14,576 nt of DNA from contig CAADXT010000089.1 of assembly GCA_900753095.1 (NCBI GenBank), positions 1-14,576 on the forward strand. Reading direction: 5' to 3'. A program made the position numbers and the translations under genes. This document shows positions 6,967-12,770 of this stretch, piece after piece. The first letter of the stretch is position 1. Every line of letters starts with the position of its first letter. The notes below the pieces were generated by a model that made no database searches, was not told the DNA's origin, and worked only from the letters and a program-made list of their open reading frames with translations. This DNA comes from Eggerthellaceae bacterium. Its GTDB lineage: Bacteria > Actinomycetota > Coriobacteriia > Coriobacteriales > Eggerthellaceae.

Positions 6967-8310
6967 CTAGAACTCGAGTTCCTTCAGGCGATCGAACACC
7001 ACGTCTTTGCGGGTAAGGAAGTCCCACGGGTCGAAAATCTCGTCGAGCGTTTCCTTCGAAAGCTTCGCCTCGGGGTCGGCCTCCAAATTCTCGCGGTACG
7101 TGGGGCCGTCGACGGCGTTCTGGATATCCGCCCACACCTTCATTGCGTTGCGCTGAACGATAACGTAAGCGTCCTCGCGCGTGATGCCCGTCTGAACCAG
7201 GGCAAGCAGCACCTTGGAAGAGAAGATCAGACCCTTGGTGCGCCACAGGTTGTGCTCCATCTTGGCGGGATAGGTCTGCAGGCCATCGAGCATCCACTGT
7301 ATCTTGCCGAACATATAGTCAAGGGCGATGAAGCTGTCGGCCAGGGCAACGCGCTCGGCGCCGGAGTGGCTGATATCGCGCTCGTACCACAGGGCAACAT
7401 CATCAAGGGCAACCTGCGCATTCGACTTCACCACGCGGGAAAGGCCGCATACGCGCTCGGCGGTGATGGGATTGCGCTTGTGGGGCATAGCCGAGGAACC
7501 CTTCTGGCCCTTGGCAAACGGCTCTTCAGCCTCGATAACGTCGGACTGCTGCAGCAAGCGTACCTGCATGGCGATTGATTCGAGCGTGGAAGCGGTAACT
7601 GCCAGGGCCGTCATAACCTGAGCGTGACGATCACGCGCCAGAACCTGCGTGGAGAGCGGGTCGGGGGTAAGGCCCAGCTTTTCGCACACGTACTGCTCTA
7701 CGAACGGGTCGATGCTGGAGTACGTGCCAACAGCACCGCTGATAGCGCCCGTTGCAGCAACCTTGCGAGCCTGTTGCAAGCGCGTCTGCGCGCGCTTCAG
7801 AGCCCAAGCCCAGCTACCAAACTTCATTCCGAACGTCATAGGCTCTGCATGGATGCCGTGGGTGCGGCCCACGCACAGGGTTTCCTGGAACTCGAAAGCG
7901 CGACGCTTGCAGGTTTCTCCCAGCTGAGCAACGTCCTTCAAGATGATGTCGAGCGCCTGGGTAATCTGATACGAAAGCGCCGTATCGCCCAAGTCGGAAG
8001 AAGTCATGCCGTAGTGAACCCAGCGGCTCGGAGGCTCGGTGCCCTCGGGAACGTCGGCGTCGATGTACTCGGCCATGTTGGTGGTGAAGGCGATTACGTC
8101 GTGGTTGGTAACCTTTTCGATCTCGTCGATGCGCTCAACGGTGAAATCCGCATGCTCGCGAATCCACGCAGCTTCTTCCTTGGTGATACCCGACTTGCCC
8201 AACTCAGCCTGAGCTTCGCACGCCAGAACCTCGATTTCCTTCCAGATCTCGAACTTGTTCTGGAGCTCCCAGATAGCACCCATTTCGGGGCGCGTGTAGC
8301 GACCGATCAT
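6967..8310 (-). CDS. purB: Adenylosuccinate lyase
   Basis: Catalyses two fumarate-releasing steps: SAICAR to AICAR in purine synthesis and adenylosuccinate to AMP (EC 4.3.2.2). The 447-residue product has the usual length of the bacterial enzyme. Landmarks: YTRPEM near the N-terminus (5-10), NHDVIAF with His70, the TSSDLGDT segment (103-110), GRTHGIHAEP with the probable catalytic His151, and the fumarase/aspartase-superfamily signature GSSAMPHKRNP (271-281), whose flexible loop carries the catalytic Ser. The ATG at 8310 is preceded by GGGAGGA about 6 nt upstream. The TrkA gene upstream ends at 8400, with a possible promoter in the 89-nt gap, so it may be transcribed alone or with the TrkA pair. 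Confidence 0.97.
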   Translation of the reverse strand: MIGRYTRPEMGAIWELQNKFEIWKEIEVLACEAQAELGKSGITKEEAAWIREHADFTVERIDEIEKVTNHDVIAFTTNMAEYIDADVPEGTEPPSRWVHYGMTSSDLGDTALSYQITQALDIILKDVAQLGETCKRRAFEFQETLCVGRTHGIHAEPMTFGMKFGSWAWALKRAQTRLQQARKVAATGAISGAVGTYSSIDPFVEQYVCEKLGLTPDPLSTQVLARDRHAQVMTALAVTASTLESIAMQVRLLQQSDVIEAEEPFAKGQKGSSAMPHKRNPITAERVCGLSRVVKSNAQVALDDVALWYERDISHSGAERVALADSFIALDYMFGKIQWMLDGLQTYPAKMEHNLWRTKGLIFSSKVLLALVQTGITREDAYVIVQRNAMKVWADIQNAVDGPTYRENLEADPEAKLSKETLDEIFDPWDFLTRKDVVFDRLKELEF

Positions 8311-8367
8311 CCGATTCCTCCCTTAACGTAAGCCTTACCTGGCAATTGGATTTGATCGTATTTTACC

Positions 8368-8396
8368 AACATAGAGCACACAAGCGTGCACGGCAA
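8368..8396 (-). promoter_or_regulatory. Candidate purB promoter
   Basis: On the minus strand TTGCCG (8391-8396) and TATGTT (8368-8373) are spaced by exactly 17 nt, each matching four of six consensus positions. It lies just downstream of the TrkA stop codon, and no terminator is visible between the genes. Start would be near 8361, giving a leader of about 50 nt. Confidence 0.35.
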
Positions 8397-8399
8397 CCG

Positions 8400-9071
8400 C
8401 TACAACGAGCGCACGATTTCGCGGGCTCGCGCCAGCAAATCGGTGTCGGCGGCAACAATAACCTGATCACCTGGGAAAATATGCGTTTCGCTGTTCACTA
8501 CCTCTACTTCATCGGCGTGCGACACAGCGATGAGGCGAATGCCGTCGTCGAACTCGATGTCGAGCGCACGAACACCCTTGTAGTTGTCGTGGTAGCGCAT
8601 AGTTGGCACCTTGATGTCGAGCAAGCCGATCTGGTCGCTGGTAAGGGAAACCGCAACGCTCATGGAGCCGAGCATGGCCTCTTCCTGAATAAGGTTCGCG
8701 ATCATCACGGTCGACGAAATGCTCTCGATGCCCATACGACGGAAAATACGCAAGTTCTTCGGGCTGTTAACACGGGCAATGCAACGCGGCACATCGAACA
8801 CGCGCGAGGCGATCTCACACGCCGCCAGGTTGTCCTCGTCCTGGCCGGTTGCCGCCACGAACACATCAGCCGACTGCGTTACCGCATCTTCCTGGACGGA
8901 AGCCGAGCAGCCGTCGCCGCTGATAACCATGCACGAACCATCGATGTTCTCAGCCAGGCGCCGCGCCTGGGCATCGCATTTTTCGATAAGGGCAACCTGG
9001 TTTCCCTCGCGCAGAAGCGTGCCTGCCAGGTAAGCGCCCAGCTTGCCGCCGCCAACGATAACGATATACAC
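8400..9071 (-). CDS. TrkA/RCK potassium-uptake regulatory protein, second gene of the pair
   Basis: 223-residue cytoplasmic regulator of a Trk/Ktr-type potassium transporter. An N-terminal Rossmann RCK_N domain (about 1-125) starts with IVIVGGGKLG (3-12), and the strand ending in Glu30 (VALIE) is placed to bind the ribose of NAD(H) or a nucleotide; SGDG (51-54) follows the next strand. A C-terminal RCK_C domain occupies about 137-223 and ends in a typical PGDQVIV segment (200-206). The start is GTG at 9071, with AGGAGG 6 nt before it; no ATG fits. It begins 10 nt after the stop of the other TrkA gene, so the two are translated from one mRNA. The paired arrangement resembles the CeoB/CeoC genes of actinobacteria. 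The membrane pore subunit is not in the window. Confidence 0.92.
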   Translation of the reverse strand: MYIVIVGGGKLGAYLAGTLLREGNQVALIEKCDAQARRLAENIDGSCMVISGDGCSASVQEDAVTQSADVFVAATGQDEDNLAACEIASRVFDVPRCIARVNSPKNLRIFRRMGIESISSTVMIANLIQEEAMLGSMSVAVSLTSDQIGLLDIKVPTMRYHDNYKGVRALDIEFDDGIRLIAVSHADEVEVVNSETHIFPGDQVIVAADTDLLARAREIVRSL

Positions 9072-9081
9072 CGCAAACCTC

Positions 9082-9741
9082 CTAGTCCTGCGCGTACTTC
9101 GCGATAGCCGGAATCATCGCATGGGAAACCACCGCGAGCACCGCATCGCCGTGGTAAAGGATGCTTGAAGGCGAGGGGATGGAGCTTACGGTTCCATCGG
9201 CGCGCTCGAACGCGCATACGCGGATACCGTGGCGGCTTTCCAGATCGGCAACCTTGATGGATTTCTGCCCCACGCCCGAAAGGTCGAGGGCGAATTGCAG
9301 CACCTCGAAGTCGCCGAACGTGGCGATATGGTCGCCAATGCCCGATATCGCCTTCGAGAAGATTTCCTCGGCAACCAATGTAGTGCCGCACACATAGTCG
9401 ATGCCCAGCTGCAGGTAGGTTCGCTCATGGCTGCTGTCGTACAAGCGAGCCACCGCATGGGGAACGTCGTACAGGCGGCGAGCGATTTCCACCACCATAA
9501 GGTTCGCGTTGTCGCTCTGGGTTACCGCAGCCACGAAGTCGCACTCTTCGATGCCGGCATTCACCAGTATTTCCTCGTCGTAGCCAACGCCCACGAACGT
9601 CGAGCCGTTGAAATCGCGGCCCAAAGCGGCAAACGCCGAAGCGTCGCGGTCGATAACGCACACGTTGTTATCGTGCTCGGAAAGCGTCAGGGCCAGGCGC
9701 GATCCAACACGCCCGCAGCCCACAATGATCACATTACTCAT
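9082..9741 (-). CDS. TrkA/RCK potassium-uptake regulatory protein, first gene of the pair
   Basis: 219-residue paralogue of the neighbouring protein. The dinucleotide-binding motif is IIVGCGRVG (5-13), with Asp31 at the end of strand 2 (VCVID), compared with Glu30 in the partner. The RCK_C domain is at about 140-219, with a HGDAVLAV segment (198-205). The two proteins are clearly diverged, so they probably form a hetero-assembly or respond to different ligands rather than being a recent duplication. I chose the ATG at 9741 because the Rossmann fold starts there at once; an in-frame ATG at 9780 would add 13 unrelated residues. Neither start has a strong ribosome site. The leader upstream contains the parS match and a candidate promoter. 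Confidence 0.9.
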   Translation of the reverse strand: MSNVIIVGCGRVGSRLALTLSEHDNNVCVIDRDASAFAALGRDFNGSTFVGVGYDEEILVNAGIEECDFVAAVTQSDNANLMVVEIARRLYDVPHAVARLYDSSHERTYLQLGIDYVCGTTLVAEEIFSKAISGIGDHIATFGDFEVLQFALDLSGVGQKSIKVADLESRHGIRVCAFERADGTVSSIPSPSSILYHGDAVLAVVSHAMIPAIAKYAQD

Positions 9742-9791
9742 TTTCCACGTTGCACCGCTCTTCGAGCAGCGCACCTCCATCTTGAACGAAT

Positions 9792-9807
9792 TGTTTCACG
9801 TGCAACA
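9792..9807 (-). other. parS: parS chromosome-partitioning site (ParB/Spo0J binding site)
   Basis: Minus strand reads TGTTGCACGTGAAACA, which fits the ParB consensus TGTTNCACGTGAAACA at all 15 fixed positions, with N=G. The palindrome extends by one more pair (9791-9808) and has a single mismatch. It lies between genes, about 50 nt upstream of the TrkA start. ParB loads and spreads from such sites, which cluster near oriC in most bacteria. Binding itself is inferred. Confidence 0.85.
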
Positions 9808-9839
9808 AAACCGCACGCTGCGCTTTTTCTGATTAAAAC

Positions 9840-9868
9840 AGTGTAGAAGAACAGACGGAACAACTCAA
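9840..9868 (-). promoter_or_regulatory. Candidate promoter of the TrkA pair
   Basis: Minus strand TTGAGT (9863-9868) and TACACT (9840-9845) are separated by exactly 17 nt, each with four consensus matches. Start would be near 9833, giving a leader of about 92 nt that includes the parS site. ParB bound at parS could therefore hinder or roadblock this transcript. Confidence 0.45.
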
Positions 9869-9883
9869 AACCGCCGCCATAAC

Positions 9884-9914
9884 AAAAAAGCGCCGGCATT
9901 GAAGCCAGCGCTTT
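9884..9914 (-). terminator. Intrinsic terminator after the barrel-protein gene
   Basis: Minus strand: AAAGCGCTGGC, loop TTCAAT, then GCCGGCGCTTTTTT. The stem has about 10 pairs with one G-T pair and runs into a T tract just after the stop at 9918. Textbook rho-independent form. Confidence 0.9.
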
Positions 9915-9917
9915 CGC

Positions 9918-10679
9918 TTAGATGAAACGGTAGTACACCGTACGGGTGCCCCAGTCGGAATAGCCGCTGGCGCCGAAGGCCTTGTACACACCTGGCGCTA
10001 AGTCGAGCGCGCGGCCGTACTTGGCAAACCCGCCTGTGTCGGTAACCGTGGCGATAACCACCTTGCCGTCGTAGCAGATCTCGCAGATGCTGCCTACCAA
10101 GTAAGCTTTATCCTCAGGAACGGCAACCGTGATGCTCTGGTGGGTGAGCGCGATGCCAGAAGCGGTATCGGTTACGCCGAAGTTGCCCTGACCATCGTCG
10201 TTGGTTTCGATGGAGTAAGCCGATGCGATGCCGCTTTGCCAAGTGCCATCGTTCACATCAGGGGCAACGCGAGGGGCGGTGGGCAGCGGATCGAGCGTGC
10301 AAACCTCGTTTGCCTTCTGCCTTGCCGTTGCGTTGGTGTTGTCCACCGCAACAGGAACCACTACCGGGTCGGGGTCTTTCACCGTGATGGAGCGCTGGGT
10401 ACCTTCCGTGGCGTCAACAGCCTCGGAAACCGCTACCCCGTCAACACTCGAAGAGGCATCAGCCACGCCAGAAGCGCGCTGGGCAGAGGAAAGCTGCTGG
10501 GAATCGGAAGACTGCGCACGCGATGAACCCAAACCAAGCGTGGTTGGGTCTTCCTGACCGGAGCCCTGTGCCTGCCCAACAGAGAAGAAGGCAACTACAA
10601 CCATTGCCATGATTGCCACCAGGCAAACCATGAGAACAGGCGCGAACCTTCTTTTTGTATGTGCACTGGCTTTAGCCAA
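9918..10679 (-). CDS. Secreted double-psi beta-barrel protein (3D/RlpA-like)
   Basis: 253 residues from a TTG at 10679. A signal peptide or anchor is clear: KRR at 9-11, then a hydrophobic stretch at about 12-33. A Ser/Ala/Gln-rich linker (about 40-125) leads to a C-terminal domain (about 148-253) with the layout of 3D or RlpA-like barrels: GIASAYS, SGIALTH, VIATVTDTGGFAKYG, then RALDLAPGVYKAFG, with Asp214 and Asp226 at the conserved acidic positions. Such domains act on or bind peptidoglycan outside the membrane; Rpf-type and stationary-phase secretion proteins carry relatives. The frame stays open to an ATG at 10757, but that lacks a ribosome site and the extra 26 codons look repeat-derived, whereas the TTG has GGAG 4 nt before it. 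The end is followed by a strong terminator. Start choice is moderately sure, family assignment fairly sure. Confidence 0.82.
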   Translation of the reverse strand: MAKASAHTKRRFAPVLMVCLVAIMAMVVVAFFSVGQAQGSGQEDPTTLGLGSSRAQSSDSQQLSSAQRASGVADASSSVDGVAVSEAVDATEGTQRSITVKDPDPVVVPVAVDNTNATARQKANEVCTLDPLPTAPRVAPDVNDGTWQSGIASAYSIETNDDGQGNFGVTDTASGIALTHQSITVAVPEDKAYLVGSICEICYDGKVVIATVTDTGGFAKYGRALDLAPGVYKAFGASGYSDWGTRTVYYRFI

Positions 10680-10686
10680 AAAACTC

Positions 10687-10754
10687 CAATGACGCGGCTT
10701 CGCCGTTGCCCTTCCCAAGAGGGAAAAGGTGTTGGCCTTGCTCGCAATGACGCG
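10687..10754. repeat. Repeat-like sequence upstream of the barrel-protein gene
   Basis: CAATGACGCG occurs at 10687-10696 and 10745-10754 in direct orientation. Between them lies an imperfect inverted repeat centred on TTCCC-AAGA-GGGAA. On the minus strand the right end reads GCGTCATTGCGAGC, like the CGTCATTGCGAG-type dispersed intergenic repeats known from many bacterial genomes. Copies elsewhere cannot be checked here. Confidence 0.45.
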
Positions 10755-10792
10755 CATAGCTGCAGCGCATTGCGGATAGAGCGCATAAAAAT

Positions 10793-10830
10793 GCAGGGCC
10801 TATTATACCTGCCCTGCGAAAAGCCGCCAA
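10793..10830 (-). promoter_or_regulatory. Promoter of the barrel-protein gene with flanking inverted repeat
   Basis: Minus strand TTGGCG (10825-10830), a 17-nt spacer, and a perfect TATAAT (10802-10807). A perfect 7-bp inverted repeat, GCAGGGC (10793-10799) and GCCCTGC (10811-10817), brackets the -10 box, as a repressor operator would. Start is expected near 10795. Confidence 0.65.
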
Positions 10831-10902
10831 ATTCACGCATCGGCAAACGGCAGGAAACCCGGCAAGAACACCCTGGCAACAGAGGGGAAATAGACCCAAC
10901 AA

Positions 10903-11841
10903 TCAACCTCTGAACAGGGACAACGCAATGTTATGGCGAGAATATGATGAGAAGGCCATAAAACGGTCGAACACACCCATGTCGAGATACGAAACCACGA
11001 TGGCAACCGCCACCAAGCCCACGCCCAAAACCAGGAAATCGACGCGATCGAACGCGAAGGCGATGATGAAGCAGGCCACGACCGAAAGCCACATAAGAGC
11101 AGAAAGGTCGCTGAGCCGCTCGAGGGAACGGGCTGGGCAGATGCCCAAGGTAAAGGGCAGAAGCGCGATGCACAGCTCGATGCACGCAACCAGGCCGCAG
11201 AGACGCAAAGGCAGCGGAGCCTTGTCACCGAAGCATACAAGCGACGTGGTCCCGGCAACAACCAAAAGGACAGGCCAGAACCCCCCTATGCTCACCCCCG
11301 GGATGCGCGAAACCCAGTAGTTTACGGCGAGCACGAACAGCAGCGTGGTTAAAACCACCAGAGCGATCACCACTGGAGTGCGGCGGTGGGCCTTCTCTTC
11401 CTCCGTGAGCACCACACTCTGAGTGGGGGCCGTTTGCACCGGGCGCGACACGCCGGAGGAGACAGGCGGTACTGGGGGGATATGCCCTGCGTCGGCATGA
11501 ACGCCGTAGTTGCGCAGCGCCTCGACCTTCGCCGCGCCCGCCTCAACCACCCGGTGGTATCGGTCGGAGCAAACGTCAAGCGGGCTCACGCTTACCGGCT
11601 TGTTCCCCTCGCTGGAAGCGGGAAGAAAGGCCGCAAAGGCAACGTAGGGAATCGCCACCAGGCCAAACGTGCAGATGAGCAGCACCACCGCAGTAACACG
11701 CACCAGCACCGCATCCGCATCGAAGCGCTCGGCGATTCCCGAGCAGACACCGGCAATGACCTTGTCCTCGCCGCGTGTCATAGCCGGACGCGCCTTGGCT
11801 TGGCCGAACAGGGAATACGTATTTTGCCCTTCCTTTGACAC
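10903..11841 (-). CDS. PspC-domain multi-helix membrane protein
   Basis: 312 residues from a GTG at 11841 that has GGAAGGAG 4 nt before it; an earlier in-frame GTG (11874) has no such site. The N-terminal PspC domain (about 20-75) reads RGEDKVIAGVCSGIAERF and continues into a hydrophobic helix (about 46-72). A Pro/Val-rich linker (about 75-152) follows, then about five further helices (155-174, 185-203, 212-232, 247-264, 267-285). In enterobacteria PspC senses inner-membrane stress with PspA and PspB; in actinobacteria PspC domains are often fused to other membrane or kinase modules, and no PspA is seen here. The combination suggests an envelope-stress sensor, but the role is inferred. It follows the hemolysin III-like gene by 81 nt on the same strand. 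Confidence 0.88.
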   Translation of the reverse strand: MSKEGQNTYSLFGQAKARPAMTRGEDKVIAGVCSGIAERFDADAVLVRVTAVVLLICTFGLVAIPYVAFAAFLPASSEGNKPVSVSPLDVCSDRYHRVVEAGAAKVEALRNYGVHADAGHIPPVPPVSSGVSRPVQTAPTQSVVLTEEEKAHRRTPVVIALVVLTTLLFVLAVNYWVSRIPGVSIGGFWPVLLVVAGTTSLVCFGDKAPLPLRLCGLVACIELCIALLPFTLGICPARSLERLSDLSALMWLSVVACFIIAFAFDRVDFLVLGVGLVAVAIVVSYLDMGVFDRFMAFSSYSRHNIALSLFRG

Positions 11842-11922
11842 GGTGCTCCTTCCAACGTTTTCATTTAACCGCACGCTAAAGCATTGCGTTTGCTTCGTCA
11901 GTAAAACGTTAAACGCGAAACG

Positions 11923-12687
11923 CTACAGAACGTACAGGCAGATGGAAAGGAACTGGCACACCGACCCCGCCAAAATCCAAAGGTGGAACACGGAATGCAT
12001 GTAGGGAACTTTCTTCAGGACGTAGAAGATGCAGCCGGCAGAATAGCAAAGGCCGCCCGCAAGCAAGAGCCAGAAGCCCGCAGCTGGCAAGAGCGCCCAC
12101 AGCTGAGGGATGAACCACACAACCGACCAGCCCAGCAGCAGGTACAGGACTGCTGAGATCCAACGCGGCCTGAACACCCAGAACGATTCCGCCACCACGC
12201 CGGCTATTGCCACGACCCACACGAAGGCAAAAAGGGCAACGCCGTTGCAATCGACAAGCGTCACCAGGCAATAAGGGCTGTACGAAGCGGCGATGAACAG
12301 GTAAATGAAGCTGTGGTCGAGCACCTTGAACACACGTTTGGCCTTCTCGGCGGCAATGGCGTGGTACAACGTCGACATCACGTATTCCAGCAGCATGAAG
12401 ATGCTGTACACCAGCGCTGCCGCCAGATGCAAACCGCCACCCGAGCGCACTGCGGCAACGATGCAGAGGGGAATGGCCGCAATAGCCAGCAGGGCACCGA
12501 TGCCATGGGTTACCGAGTTGGCGATCTCTTCCCCAAGGGAGTAAGCGCGGATGGTTTTGCCGGAATTGCGCTCAGCGGCATCGGGAGCAGGCTTCTTCTC
12601 CCGCTTGGGACGCTTTGGCTTGCTGGATGCGCTCTTCTTGAACTGACGAGGCGTCCATTCCTTTGAGTTCGCCTGCGACTGTGCCAT
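11923..12687 (-). CDS. Hemolysin III / PAQR-family membrane protein
   Basis: 254-residue, seven-helix membrane protein of the HlyIII (YqfA/TrhA, PAQR) family. A basic, Lys/Pro-rich cytoplasmic tail (1-45) is longer than usual. The family's conserved polar set is present: Glu54 and His61 (EEIANSVTHG), the SxxxH motif at Ser105/His109, Asp124-His125 in LDHSFIYL, and the HxxxH motif at His231/His235 (HSVFHLW). His109, Asp124 (or its neighbour) and the last two His are where this superfamily binds zinc. Despite the name, members are linked to membrane-lipid homeostasis or hydrolase-like activity rather than proven hemolysis. The ATG at 12687 has AGGGGAAG before it. It sits 83 nt after the bPH2 gene and before the PspC gene, suggesting a shared envelope role. 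Confidence 0.92.
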   Translation of the reverse strand: MAQSQANSKEWTPRQFKKSASSKPKRPKREKKPAPDAAERNSGKTIRAYSLGEEIANSVTHGIGALLAIAAIPLCIVAAVRSGGGLHLAAALVYSIFMLLEYVMSTLYHAIAAEKAKRVFKVLDHSFIYLFIAASYSPYCLVTLVDCNGVALFAFVWVVAIAGVVAESFWVFRPRWISAVLYLLLGWSVVWFIPQLWALLPAAGFWLLLAGGLCYSAGCIFYVLKKVPYMHSVFHLWILAGSVCQFLSICLYVL

Positions 12688-12740
12688 ATCTTCCCCTAAC
12701 CACGGCCAACGTGCCCTGGATCTTCCTCTGAACGTTACAC

Positions 12741-12761
12741 CCCAAAGGAACGCCCTTTGGG
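12741..12761 (-). terminator. Hairpin between the bPH2 and hemolysin III genes
   Basis: CCCAAAGG (12741-12748) pairs perfectly with CCTTTGGG (12754-12761) around a 5-nt loop, 10 nt beyond the bPH2 stop. No T tract follows on the minus strand, so it may be an attenuator or mRNA stabiliser. A minus-strand TATAAT (12770-12775) overlaps the stop codon and could start the hemolysin III mRNA, but it lacks a good -35. Confidence 0.4.
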
Positions 12762-12770
12762 TAGGTGCGA

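Noticed and set aside
9741..9749. DnaA-box-like TTTTCCACG close to parS
   Set aside because: It is a single imperfect copy overlapping the TrkA start codon, with no cluster of boxes or AT-rich unwinding region, so it is not evidence of oriC here.
11854..11910. AACGTTTT and AAAACGTT inverted repeat between the hemolysin III and PspC genes
   Set aside because: The 8-bp arms are AT-rich and 41 nt apart, with no T tract or good promoter boxes nearby; this is compatible with chance.
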